Shown: piece after piece, positions 25,099 to 33,719 of the stretch
How the letters are laid out: each line of letters begins with the position of its first letter
Position numbering within the stretch: position 1 is the stretch's first letter
Origin: a virus
DNA: 43,584 nucleotides
Reading direction: 5' to 3' (one strand)
IMG/VR virus record: IMGVR_UViG_3300042197_003676
Coordinates: 1-43,584 of that record
Made by a program: the position numbers and the translations under genes
Notes under the pieces: model-generated
Told to the model about the DNA's origin: nothing
Seen by the model: the letters and a program-made list of their open reading frames with translations, nothing else
The model's database searches: none

Positions 25099-26241
25099 AT
25101 GATCAAAAGATATTCAAGCAAAGAAATTTCTGAGATCTGGTCGGAAGAGTCTATAACTGAAAAGTGGTTAAAGATTGAAATTTTGACATTAGAGGCTTTA
25201 AAAAATAAAGGAGTGGTATCTGATGGTGAATTTAATAAAATAATTCTAAATGTCAAAATTGACGTTTCTAGATGGAAAGAAATTGAGAAAGATACTCATC
25301 ATGAGTTTGCTTCATTTATAAGAATGTTGGAAGAGAGAATTCCTGATAATTGTGGTAAATGGATTCATTATGGATTAACATCATCAGATGTTTTGGATAC
25401 TGCTTTATCTTTGTGTTTAATTGAAACTTTAAATAAAATTGATGATTGTTTATTAGAAATTAGAAGAACACTTGAGACATTAGAAGTTTTAAATTTTGAA
25501 GTTGAAATGTGTGGGAGAACACATGGTCAAGTTGCTGAAAGGCAATTATTTTCTGACGTTATTTTAAGATGGATGAGTGAGTTAGATAGAAATAGGGATA
25601 GATTGGTTAATGTATTAGCTAAAGTTCATGTTGGCAAAATATCTGGGCCTGTTGGTAATTATTCAGTTATTTCTCAAGACATTGAAAAGTATGTTTGTGA
25701 TAAATTAGGTATTTTCCCCGCAAAAAATTGTTCTCAAATTATTTCAAGAGATATTCACGCGGATTATTTTTATTGTCTTGCTATGATTGCTTCTTTTATG
25801 GAAAAGATTGCAACATATATTAGATTATTATCAATTAATGGTGTTGATGAATTATCAGAAAAATTTGATGTTAATCAAGTTGGTTCTTCTGCAATGCCTC
25901 ACAAAAGAAATCCAATTTTATGTGAAAATATTTGTGGTTTATCAAGGATGATTAAAAGTTATTTAACAACCGCTATTGACAATAATAATAGTTGGCTTGA
26001 AAGAGATATGAGTCATTCAAGTATTGAAAGAATAACATTTGAAGATTCAGCACAATTAACATTTTTTGGATTAAAAAGATTAAATAAGGTATTGATTGAA
26101 TTAAATGTCGATAGAGATAAAATGAAAGATAATTTATCAAAATATAATGTAGATTCTCACCGCAAATTGTGTGAATCGATTAAAAATAACGAAGTAAACT
26201 CAAGAAAAGATTTACATACAAAAATATCAAAAGGTTTATAA
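25099..26241 (+). CDS. purB: Adenylosuccinate lyase, C-terminally shortened
   Basis: Cytoplasmic purine enzyme of the fumarase/aspartase superfamily that splits SAICAR and adenylosuccinate, releasing fumarate. ATG 25099 gives the usual beginning MIKRYSSKEISEIWSEE; the TTG at 25084 is rejected. Motifs in order are THHEF (66-70), GLTSSDVLDT (92-101), GRTHGQVAE (139-147, general-acid His142), the signature loop GSSAMPHKRNPI (262-273) with catalytic Ser263, and SWLERDMSHSSIER (298-311). All key residues seem intact. At 380 residues it is about 50 shorter than typical bacterial PurB, and the C-terminal helical domain is cut back. Activity is plausible because the active site lies at the tetramer core. 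It lies in an accessory cluster with a nuclease and a lytic enzyme. Confidence 0.93.
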   Translation: MIKRYSSKEISEIWSEESITEKWLKIEILTLEALKNKGVVSDGEFNKIILNVKIDVSRWKEIEKDTHHEFASFIRMLEERIPDNCGKWIHYGLTSSDVLDTALSLCLIETLNKIDDCLLEIRRTLETLEVLNFEVEMCGRTHGQVAERQLFSDVILRWMSELDRNRDRLVNVLAKVHVGKISGPVGNYSVISQDIEKYVCDKLGIFPAKNCSQIISRDIHADYFYCLAMIASFMEKIATYIRLLSINGVDELSEKFDVNQVGSSAMPHKRNPILCENICGLSRMIKSYLTTAIDNNNSWLERDMSHSSIERITFEDSAQLTFFGLKRLNKVLIELNVDRDKMKDNLSKYNVDSHRKLCESIKNNEVNSRKDLHTKISKGL

Positions 26242-26242
26242 A

Positions 26243-26560
26243 ATGAAGAAAAGAATCTTTAAATCTGGTGATATTGTTAAACTAAAAGATTGTATGTATA
26301 CAGAATGGCATGGATTTCATGAATACGTTGAAGTTATGGATACAAAAGTATCAAAGAGAATTATGATTGGTTCTGACAATAAAATATGGCATTATGATTC
26401 AAATTCAATATATAAAATTTTGGGGGGAAGAAAAGATAACATTATTGCAACAATAGTAAAGAAGGAGGCTTATGATTCACATTTAAAAGAAAACTTATAT
26501 AAATGTCTGGTTAGTGAAAATTATTTTATTATTAGAGATATAAATATGGAGAAAATTTAA
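26243..26560 (+). CDS. Hypothetical protein with SH3-like beginning
   Basis: A 105-residue protein beginning one base after the purB stop. The N-terminus FKSGDIVKLKDCMYTEWHGF followed by YVEVMDTKVSKRIMIGSD reads like a small SH3/KOW-type beta-barrel, as seen in many short phage proteins. No catalytic motif is visible. AAAGG lies within the end of purB. It ends by overlapping the next ATG by one base (TAATG), so purB, this gene and the lytic transglycosylase gene form one translational unit. Confidence 0.6.
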   Translation: MKKRIFKSGDIVKLKDCMYTEWHGFHEYVEVMDTKVSKRIMIGSDNKIWHYDSNSIYKILGGRKDNIIATIVKKEAYDSHLKENLYKCLVSENYFIIRDINMEKI

Positions 26561-27123
26561 TGTTGGATTGGTTAATTTTATGCTTTGCAATTTTTTCGTT
26601 ATCAACAACAGATACTAAATATCAATTAAATATGGATGATATTAGAACTGCTTGTTATAATACAAATTTAATTATTGATAGCAGCAACAAACATAATGTT
26701 GATAAATTTATTCTTGCTGCAATTGTTTGGAATGAATCAAGGTGGAATCCTGAGGTTGTTTCTTCTGCTGGGGCTTGTGGTTTAACTCAGGTTTTAAGAG
26801 GAACATTTAAGTTAAAGTGTAGGGAATTATTTGAACCAAGTCTTTCCATTGATACTGGTGCAAGAATTTTAAGAATTTTTAAAGATGAATATAACACAAA
26901 ATATATGAAATATAAATCTTCTTATGATGAAGATACATATTCAATTGCTTGTTATGCTGTAGGTATTAATTGTTTAGAATCTAAATATGCTTTAAATCAT
27001 TCAAGAAGAATATTAAAATTGGCGAGAAAATATGAGGTTGAATATGAAAAGTTTAATTATTTTATCTTTGATAATCATCTTCTAAACGGACAACTTCATC
27101 GTGACTTGTGGATACTTCAATAA
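26560..27123 (+). CDS. Lytic transglycosylase (SLT-type) with N-terminal signal or anchor
   Basis: A 187-residue peptidoglycan-cleaving enzyme. The N-terminus LDWLILCFAIFSLS (2-15) is a signal peptide or membrane anchor. The SLT domain has ILAAIVWNESRWNPEVVSSA (51-70, catalytic Glu59), AGACGLTQV (70-78), and a later IACYAVGINC corresponding to the A-x-Y-x-x-G motif. Such enzymes cut the glycan strand between N-acetylmuramic acid and N-acetylglucosamine, serving host lysis or DNA entry. The exported N-terminus favours a lysis or wall-remodelling role over a tail-tip hydrolase. GGAG at 26549-26552 precedes the ATG. Its 3' end overlaps the convergent cupin gene by 62 bases. Confidence 0.85.
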   Translation: MLDWLILCFAIFSLSTTDTKYQLNMDDIRTACYNTNLIIDSSNKHNVDKFILAAIVWNESRWNPEVVSSAGACGLTQVLRGTFKLKCRELFEPSLSIDTGARILRIFKDEYNTKYMKYKSSYDEDTYSIACYAVGINCLESKYALNHSRRILKLARKYEVEYEKFNYFIFDNHLLNGQLHRDLWILQ

Positions 27124-27454
27124 TATTAACAAATGAATTTGAATCAGCACAAAGTCTATGAATAGTTCCTGATGGTATATGAACGTTCTTTCCTGGAATT
27201 AAATATATTGTTTCTTCCCCGCGAATTAATTTGCCAACTCCTTCAATACAAAACATTGTTTCTGTTTTTTGATTGTGATATTGAAGAGATAATCTTTTTC
27301 CGGGGCAAACATGAATTAATTTTCCAAAATAACCACCAACATTGCTGTCAGCCCATCTTATTTCAAATCCCCAAGGTTTATTTGTTACTGTTGAATCACC
27401 ATTAAATTTTATATAGTTTTCAATAATATTTGATTTTTTGCAAGAACAATTCAT
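27062..27454 (-). CDS. Mannose-6-phosphate isomerase type II cupin
   Basis: A 130-residue single-domain cupin matching the C-terminal isomerase domain of ManC/AlgA proteins. It has KPWGFEIRW (26-34), the metal-binding LSLQYHNQKTETMFCIEG (55-72, with Gln58, His60 and Glu65), IPSGTIHRL (93-101, His99) and the family ending IIEVSTSHDEVVRLEDDYQR (111-130). The reaction would be fructose-6-phosphate to mannose-6-phosphate in the cytoplasm. The nucleotidyltransferase half found in bifunctional ManC is absent. It lies on the opposite strand to the lytic gene it overlaps. Its product is the substrate of the phosphomannomutase encoded at 515-1309. A role as a generic sugar-phosphate cupin cannot be excluded. 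Confidence 0.85.
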   Translation of the reverse strand: MNCSCKKSNIIENYIKFNGDSTVTNKPWGFEIRWADSNVGGYFGKLIHVCPGKRLSLQYHNQKTETMFCIEGVGKLIRGEETIYLIPGKNVHIPSGTIHRLCADSNSFVNIIEVSTSHDEVVRLEDDYQR

Positions 27455-27503
27455 TTTTTATACCCAAATTTTATAATAAACTATTATATTATAATAAAAA
27501 TTA

Positions 27504-28619
27504 TTAAGAATTATCTTCTAATATTCCAAACATGAGATTATTTAATTCAGCAGCTGTTGAAGGATAAGATGAAGTTATAATTGTATTATCATATATTTTA
27601 AAAAAGTATTTATAATCTGTTGTTAATGTACCGTTTATTGGGGATGTATCAATTGTTACATCGTTTTCATCTAATAATAAAAATTTAACATCATGCAAAG
27701 ATCCACTTGTACTTTTAGCTAAAATATTATTTGAGAAACCTTTAATTGTATCTCCAGAATTTAAAAATTGATCTCCTCCATATCCATAAAAATCAAAACT
27801 AACATATGGATATGTTACTGAGCTTGTAAAGTAAACATATGAGGTGTCACCATCATTTGTTCTTAATGGATTAAATAGGTTTGATATTGAACCAGTTTGA
27901 TCATAAGTACCATCTCTTCCAAATTGGCCACTTGGATATGCTGTTTTAATAATTGCTGAACCCAAATATTCGGTAATTGAAGATGTAAATGGGGTGCTTC
28001 CTGTTAAAGTATTTGCAACTTTCACATATAAATCATCATATGTTACATTAGATGTGCCAAAGAAACCTTCATATAAACCAAATAGTTTTATTCCTGTTAA
28101 ATCTTTTGCAGAAACTTCTTGACTAACTGGTAAATAAGAAATTAAACTTGTTCCGTTCAAATATGCTTCAAAGCTTTGTGAACCAGAAGTTTTAACATAT
28201 ACTTCAAGATAATTCCAAGAATTTGAATTAATTACACCAGGATTACTTTGTGTGATAAGATTTGCCGGTGTTATATTTTGCTCTGTTCCTCTGTGAAATA
28301 TTAATCTCCCAGCAGAATTTATTGATAGTGAACATAAATCATCAGAGTCTGATTTTAAAATTAAAAATGCATTTGTATCTGCTAAAGTGTCAAATTTAAT
28401 TGCAACACCCACTTTAACTTCACAAAAAGAATCACTAAAATTTTTCTGCACATAATCAGTTCCATACAACAATAAAGAACCAGTTATTGCATAATCATTT
28501 GCAAATCTTCCTGCTGTAATATAAGAAGAAACAGAAAAACTACTTAAATCCCACAACTGTGATAATTTTGTTTTGTCATCGCTATATTGATCAAAACCTT
28601 CCATAAAATGTATTGTCAT
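27504..28619 (-). CDS. Tail-appendage protein with concanavalin/LamG-like N-terminal domain
   Basis: A 371-residue virion-type protein. Residues 1-205 have the pattern of a jelly-roll lectin: MEGFDQYS near the start, VGVAIKFDTLADTNAFLIL, SINSAGRLIFHRG, then NSWNYLEVYVKTSGSQSFEA with YLNGTSLISY, and YDDLYVKV. This layout is frequent in phage fibre proteins that bind glycans. The second half (from GSTPFTSSITEYLG) is a separate beta-rich region. Its start overlaps the upstream gene stop by 4 bases on the minus strand (ATGA), so it is coupled to the 142-residue protein. It is the last gene of a minus-strand appendage operon. Confidence 0.72.
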   Translation of the reverse strand: MTIHFMEGFDQYSDDKTKLSQLWDLSSFSVSSYITAGRFANDYAITGSLLLYGTDYVQKNFSDSFCEVKVGVAIKFDTLADTNAFLILKSDSDDLCSLSINSAGRLIFHRGTEQNITPANLITQSNPGVINSNSWNYLEVYVKTSGSQSFEAYLNGTSLISYLPVSQEVSAKDLTGIKLFGLYEGFFGTSNVTYDDLYVKVANTLTGSTPFTSSITEYLGSAIIKTAYPSGQFGRDGTYDQTGSISNLFNPLRTNDGDTSYVYFTSSVTYPYVSFDFYGYGGDQFLNSGDTIKGFSNNILAKSTSGSLHDVKFLLLDENDVTIDTSPINGTLTTDYKYFFKIYDNTIITSSYPSTAAELNNLMFGILEDNS

Positions 28620-29044
28620 GATAATAAATCTCCTGATATTGTTATTGATATATCTTCTAAAGTTGAATCAATTGTACTTGGCGATCTAATAATCAATACG
28701 TTGCCTTCTGTTATGATCTGATTTACTCCTATAAGTGTTTCAAAAGTAGCATATTTATTTCCGGCTAATATTGTTGCATTTGCTATGTGTATTAAAGATC
28801 CGTTTTTAGAAATATAAATTGAAAATATAGCATTTGAAGTTGGTGCAACATTTGCATATAAAATTGATTTAGAAAAATCTTTAGGTATTTCAATCATTCT
28901 ATTAAAAACATAGTATAATATATCTTGTGATGCAAGAGGGCCACCTGAAAAATATGAATTTAATGTAAATAAAATTAATTGTTTTTGTGGTTCTACTCTA
29001 TTATATGGATATATTTTTTTAAATCTATTTTTATCTTTTAACAT
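28616..29044 (-). CDS. Hypothetical appendage protein
   Basis: An unrecognised 142-residue protein. It begins with a basic segment (KDKNRFKKIYPYNR) and continues with alternating hydrophobic residues, suggesting a beta-sandwich (IFSIYISKNGSLIHIANATI; NVLIIRSPSTIDS). It overlaps the downstream lectin-like gene by 4 bases and is 2 bases from the upstream 153-residue gene. Tight coupling suggests that the three products assemble together. No catalytic or membrane features are seen. Confidence 0.62.
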   Translation of the reverse strand: MLKDKNRFKKIYPYNRVEPQKQLILFTLNSYFSGGPLASQDILYYVFNRMIEIPKDFSKSILYANVAPTSNAIFSIYISKNGSLIHIANATILAGNKYATFETLIGVNQIITEGNVLIIRSPSTIDSTLEDISITISGDLLS

Positions 29045-29046
29045 CG

Positions 29047-29508
29047 TTAAAATCCTGTTATTATAATTATTTTTTTCTCTGTTGTTATTCTTTTAATATA
29101 CGCACTTAAATTTGAATTATTTTCTGTATTTGCTATTAATTGCACGCCTCCACTTGATAAAGATGCGTTTATTTCTGTTTCGCCGTTTAAAGAGCCGCTT
29201 AGATTAAATGGAATTAAAATATTACCATATAAATTTGAATTTAAACTTAATGATCCACTTATTTGTTTAGATACTGATATGTTGCCAATTGTATTGGAGG
29301 TTAAATTTGTTGTTGCATTTAAATTTTTAATATAAGTTACTAATACAGATATATTATGCTGTGATATTTTTAATAGGTCTTGATTAGAATTTTGTGATGT
29401 TAAAACAGCTATATTATGTTGAGATACTTTTAATAGATCTTCATTTGAGTTTGGCGTTGATAAAACAGATATATTGTGTTGTGATACTCTTAATAAATCT
29501 TCGCTCAT
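29047..29508 (-). CDS. Repeat protein with two kinds of 20-residue repeat
   Basis: A 153-residue protein. Residues 3-62 are three near-identical 20-residue units of the form EDLLKVSQHNIAVLTSQNSN. Residues about 80-125 carry the same 20-residue class as the giant neighbour (ISGSLSLNSNLYGNILIPFN; LSGSLNGETEINASLSSGGV). The shared period and its position 8 bases after the giant fibre gene suggest that it caps, extends or docks onto that fibre. The end is a short strand-rich segment. Function is inferred only from context. Confidence 0.65.
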   Translation of the reverse strand: MSEDLLRVSQHNISVLSTPNSNEDLLKVSQHNIAVLTSQNSNQDLLKISQHNISVLVTYIKNLNATTNLTSNTIGNISVSKQISGSLSLNSNLYGNILIPFNLSGSLNGETEINASLSSGGVQLIANTENNSNLSAYIKRITTEKKIIIITGF

Positions 29509-29516
29509 ATTTTATA

Positions 29517-32500
29517 TCACTTTTCAATAACATCAAACAATAAATTAAATGCAAAACTTAGTTGGTTATGATCTGTCGAACCAACACTACTTGTATATGC
29601 TGTTAGAGATTTAATCTTAAATATATCTCCTGACTTATAAGTATAGTTAAATGAATCAATAATATTACCACCATATGAACCAGAAGAATAAATTATTTCT
29701 TTTATCTTTTGATCTTTAAAGTTATAAATTTCCAAATTAAATACTTTATCATGTCCTGATTTGGCAAGTCGTGATTTGTTTATGTTTAAATTATAAAATA
29801 ATGTTTTATTATCTGTATTGTATGGTAAATTAAATATTCCTATTACATTTCCATTTGTTATCTCTCCGGTATGCATAAAGCAAACATCTATTTCACCTGA
29901 TTTTTTGCCACCTGATTCTGTTCTTGATTTATCAACAAAAATATTGTCAGATAAATTTGATGAGAATATAGAATTAATACCAAGATGGATCACTTTAAAT
30001 AATTCCCCAGTTAAATCAGATTCACCTTCTAATGGATTTGGTAGTAAGTCTCTTTCGGTTTCAATTAATAAACTACCAGATAAATCAGATGTTGTTTTTA
30101 AATCAACAAATAAATATGATAGTTTTGTAACGTTTGAATTTATATCAGAATTTCCATTTAATGAGCCTGATATGTTTATTGTATTTAAAATGGATCCATT
30201 TAGATTTGAATCTAATGTTATAGATCCTGATAAATATTTTGTAACATTTAATGCACTATTAATATTAGAGTCATAAGATGTATTTGATGATAAATATTTG
30301 TTTGTTTTTAAGGTGCCACTTAAGTCTGAGTTTAATTCTAAACTGCCACTAAGATTTATAAATTTAGTTAAAATACCTTGTAAATTTGATGTATATATTG
30401 AATCTTTATTTAATATAACACTTTCATTAAGGTGGCCGTTTAAGTTTGATTCTACATTTATTGCTCCATTTAAATATTTTTGTACAAACATTATAACTGG
30501 GTAATATATTCCAGTACTTGGATCATAAAAAGAATCTGATATATCAATATTTCCTTCTAAAGATCCTGATAATCTCTTAGTAATTGTAATAACAGAATTT
30601 GCATTAGAATTATTGTTTATGTCTCTTTCTAGATAGGAAACTTTAAATACTGACCCACTTAAAATTGAATCATTTTCAATGGTGCCACTTAAATGTAAAA
30701 CTTTTCTAATATCAGCATTTATATCAGAAGAATTTAATGAATTTATTTGTAATGGAACACTTCTATATAAATTACCGTTTATTGAACTTTCTTGAGATAT
30801 AAACCCATTTATATACTTGGTTACATTTAAATCTGTATATATATTTGAGTTATTATTAGTAGCGGCATTAAGATATTTTGTTACAATTAAATTAGAATTT
30901 GCTTCTGACTTTAATTCTATTGCTTTACTTAAGTAGACTACTCTTGTAAGTTTTGCTATAGAATCAGAGTCTCCGTTTATATTTGCCCAAAATGGATATC
31001 CTGCTAAATTAGATTCTCCTTCAATATTTAAAGGTTGCAACCTTTTAACAGATTTTATTGAACCATTTAAAATAGAATCATTTAATAAAGAACCACTAAA
31101 ATATTTTGAAACAATTAAGTTGGCTGTTGAATTCGAATCATTAAATAAATCTTTGTTTAGGTATGCAGTTTTAAATATTGATCCACTTAAATTTGATTCA
31201 TTGTTTGAATTTATATAAAATGGATATCCATTTAAATTAGAATCACCTTCTACACTATTTGAATGGAAATATTTTGTTACCGTTGCTTTTCCAAATAAGT
31301 TTGAATCATTTAATAATGAACCACTAAAATATTTGGCTACAATTAAATTAGCAGTTGAATTCGAATCATTTACTAGATTTTTCTGTAAATATGTTATCTT
31401 AAATATTGTACCATTTAAATTAGAACTATAGTTGGAATCTGCCCATAAAGGATATCCATTTAAATTAGATTCACCTTCTATACTGTTTGAATGGAAATAC
31501 TTTGTTACAGTAACTCTACCAAATCCATTTGAATCATTTAATAATGAACCACTAATATATTTGGTTACAATTAAATTAGAAATAGTATCAGAATTATTAT
31601 TAAGAGTTCCTTGTAAATAAGCTATTTTGAATATTGAGGCGCTGGCGTTTGAGTTTCCACCTAAATTTGCCCAAAATGGATATCCTGAAAGATTTGAATC
31701 AGCATTAATGTTTGAGTTAAAATATTTTGTAACTGTTACATTTGCATAGGTATTAGAATCGGAATCAGATGCTATATTGAAATATTTTACATTTGTTAAA
31801 ATACCATTTGCGTTTGAATTATTATTTGACGAACCTTGCAAATAAGAAGTTTTAAATACAGATCCACTTAAATTTGAGTCGTTTGAAGATTCTATATATA
31901 ATGTATATCCTGATAAATTTGAAGTTCCACTTAAATCTAATGGTATTAATCTTTTAACTGATTTTATTCTACCAAATAGATTTGAATTTGCTTCAATACT
32001 TGCACTTATATATTTGTTTACATTTAGTCTTGAACTTGCATTACTATCTCCAGATAAGCTTTTCTGTAAATAAGCAATTTTGAATATTGAACCACTTAAA
32101 TTAGAATCATTTGCAGATTTTATATTAAATGGATATGCACTTATATTTGATTCACCAAAAATACTATTTGAATGAAAATATTTTGAATTTGCAAGATTTG
32201 CAGTTAAATCTGAATTTAAATCAATACTATTAGAATTAAACAATTTTATTACATACAGATTTGTTTCTGAGCTTATTGAACCTAGTATATTTCCTTCTAG
32301 ATAAGATTTTTTAAATATTGTGCCTTGGATATTGGAGTTAAAATTTGAATTTATATATAAAGGTACACTTTCACTTAAAAATCCAACTATGTCAGATGAA
32401 AATTCAAGAGGATTTGTTTCTAATCTTCTTGAAGACACAACTCTTCCACTTAAATCTGAGCTGAAACTTGAAAATGTGTTTTGAAATGGTTTCTTAACTT

Positions 32501-33524
32501 GTAAATTAACATTTGATGAAAAAGAAACATCAATATTTTGATTTAAATATGAGATTTTAAATATTGATCCGGATAAATCTGATGTTAATTCTAATGGCGC
32601 TGGGTATATTGGAGTTGTTTCTTTGATATCTCCGTATAAATCAGAGGAAAATTCAAGTGGATTTGCTTCTAATCTTCTAGACGATATTATATTTGCATTT
32701 AGATCAGAATTACCATCAATATCTTTTGTTAATTTTGATTTTGTTGTTAAAGTTCCAACAAGATTTGAATTATTATTAGAATCTTTTTCTAATAATATTC
32801 CCTTTGTTATCATAGCATCTAAATTTGAATTCAAAATTACATCAGAATCAAGCAATTTAACAGATCTTATTGACCCAAATAAATCTGAATTTAATTCTAC
32901 ATTTGAGTTTATAAATTTAGTTCTAGTTAGACTTGCTGCTAAATCACTATTTCCTTGTGCTGATCCTGTAAATTCATATAGCCAGTAAAGACCAGCTATT
33001 GTATTTGAATTTACTTCTATATTTGAAGTTAGATATTTGAATACGTTTAAATAGCTTGTTACATCTGAGGCTTGATTTGATATTCCGCTTAAATGTTTTA
33101 TTGAATTAATTTGGCCAATTAAATCAGAATTTCCGTTTGTTTCACTAGCTGATAAATTGGTTAAATTTCTTAAAGAAGCTTCAACGTTTGAAGATTGACT
33201 TATTGAGCCACTAAGTTCAATTTTCTTATATAAAACACCAAATATATTTGACCCTGCCTCAGAATCTTTTCCTATATATTTCGTAACATTTAAATTTGAA
33301 TTTGTATCAGAATTTGTTGATGTGGATTTATTTAAGTAAACTACCTTTTTTATTGAGCCACTTAGATTTGACTCTAAATTAATTCCACCACTTAATAAAA
33401 CAATTACACCTTCAACTGTTTCAAATAATGCATTCTCAGTTATAGTTTGTGATGTTTCTGAGCTTGTCAAACTCTCAACTGAAAATATTCCTTGAATTGG
33501 AAAGTTTAATTTTGTGGCTGGCAT
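29517..33524 (-). CDS. Giant fibre protein built of about 58 repeats of about 20 residues
   Basis: A 1,335-residue protein. After about 40 N-terminal residues, nearly the whole chain to about residue 1,205 is a run of units such as LSGSLELNSDLSGTLKTNKY and LSSNTSYDSNINSALNVTKY. Each has a starting Leu/Ile/Phe, a central (D/N)SNL and a final aromatic or hydrophobic residue. I count about 58 units, mostly 20 residues, some 16-21. A larger block of four units (FHSNS-EG-SNLNGYP..., SNLSGSIFK-YL, ...SNSTANLIV-KYF, SGSLLNDSN) recurs at least three times. Regular spacing suggests a beta-solenoid rod. The last 130 residues (from about SGGKKSGEIDVCFMHTGEIT) are non-repetitive and likely form a tip. 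There are no cysteines in the repeats. Probably a long tail or side fibre. Confidence 0.8.
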   Translation of the reverse strand: MPATKLNFPIQGIFSVESLTSSETSQTITENALFETVEGVIVLLSGGINLESNLSGSIKKVVYLNKSTSTNSDTNSNLNVTKYIGKDSEAGSNIFGVLYKKIELSGSISQSSNVEASLRNLTNLSASETNGNSDLIGQINSIKHLSGISNQASDVTSYLNVFKYLTSNIEVNSNTIAGLYWLYEFTGSAQGNSDLAASLTRTKFINSNVELNSDLFGSIRSVKLLDSDVILNSNLDAMITKGILLEKDSNNNSNLVGTLTTKSKLTKDIDGNSDLNANIISSRRLEANPLEFSSDLYGDIKETTPIYPAPLELTSDLSGSIFKISYLNQNIDVSFSSNVNLQVKKPFQNTFSSFSSDLSGRVVSSRRLETNPLEFSSDIVGFLSESVPLYINSNFNSNIQGTIFKKSYLEGNILGSISSETNLYVIKLFNSNSIDLNSDLTANLANSKYFHSNSIFGESNISAYPFNIKSANDSNLSGSIFKIAYLQKSLSGDSNASSRLNVNKYISASIEANSNLFGRIKSVKRLIPLDLSGTSNLSGYTLYIESSNDSNLSGSVFKTSYLQGSSNNNSNANGILTNVKYFNIASDSDSNTYANVTVTKYFNSNINADSNLSGYPFWANLGGNSNASASIFKIAYLQGTLNNNSDTISNLIVTKYISGSLLNDSNGFGRVTVTKYFHSNSIEGESNLNGYPLWADSNYSSNLNGTIFKITYLQKNLVNDSNSTANLIVAKYFSGSLLNDSNLFGKATVTKYFHSNSVEGDSNLNGYPFYINSNNESNLSGSIFKTAYLNKDLFNDSNSTANLIVSKYFSGSLLNDSILNGSIKSVKRLQPLNIEGESNLAGYPFWANINGDSDSIAKLTRVVYLSKAIELKSEANSNLIVTKYLNAATNNNSNIYTDLNVTKYINGFISQESSINGNLYRSVPLQINSLNSSDINADIRKVLHLSGTIENDSILSGSVFKVSYLERDINNNSNANSVITITKRLSGSLEGNIDISDSFYDPSTGIYYPVIMFVQKYLNGAINVESNLNGHLNESVILNKDSIYTSNLQGILTKFINLSGSLELNSDLSGTLKTNKYLSSNTSYDSNINSALNVTKYLSGSITLDSNLNGSILNTINISGSLNGNSDINSNVTKLSYLFVDLKTTSDLSGSLLIETERDLLPNPLEGESDLTGELFKVIHLGINSIFSSNLSDNIFVDKSRTESGGKKSGEIDVCFMHTGEITNGNVIGIFNLPYNTDNKTLFYNLNINKSRLAKSGHDKVFNLEIYNFKDQKIKEIIYSSGSYGGNIIDSFNYTYKSGDIFKIKSLTAYTSSVGSTDHNQLSFAFNLLFDVIEK
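31010..31880 (-). repeat. Higher-order tandem block within the giant fibre gene
   Basis: About 230 bases, encoding four 20-residue units, are repeated at least three times. Each copy contains the coding sequence for (K)YFHSNS-EG-SNLNGYP, then a SNLSGSIFK-type unit, then NDSNSTANLIVxKY and SGSLLNDSN. DNA identity is high between adjacent copies, for example the plus-strand string CATTTAATAATGAACCACTA near 31310 and 31540. This indicates recent segmental duplication; boundaries are approximate. Confidence 0.6.
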
Positions 33525-33617
33525 TTAATTTTGTCTCTTTATGTCTGATAAAATGTTATAAAAATAATGTATATTTTTTATTTCCTCTCTTATTTTATAA
33601 TTTAAGTTTAATTTCAT
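33525..33617 (-). CDS. Possible 30-residue leader peptide gene ahead of the giant fibre
   Basis: A short minus-strand frame starts at ATG 33617 with AAGG eight bases before it. It encodes MKLNLNYKIREEIKNIHYFY plus ten more residues, and its TAA is followed at once by the ATG of the giant fibre (TAAATG). That arrangement is typical of translational coupling. The peptide is basic and amphipathic. It could be a real small protein or a translational leader for the very large gene downstream; chance cannot be excluded in AT-rich DNA. Confidence 0.4.
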   Translation of the reverse strand: MKLNLNYKIREEIKNIHYFYNILSDIKRQN

Positions 33618-33719
33618 AAAAGTACCTTAATATCAAATATTTAAAAGCACTTTTATAAATATGATTGTAAATTTGAAAGTTTATTGCTTGTAAATAACTT
33701 TTATTTATCGTTTAAAAAT

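Noticed and set aside
29818-30276. Plus-strand frames opposite the giant fibre gene
   Set aside because: They arise from the periodic coding repeats on the other strand and have no independent signals.
29600-33400. CRISPR-like periodicity of about 60 bases
   Set aside because: The repeats are degenerate, in frame and continuous with coding sequence; there are no constant repeats with unrelated spacers and no cas genes.
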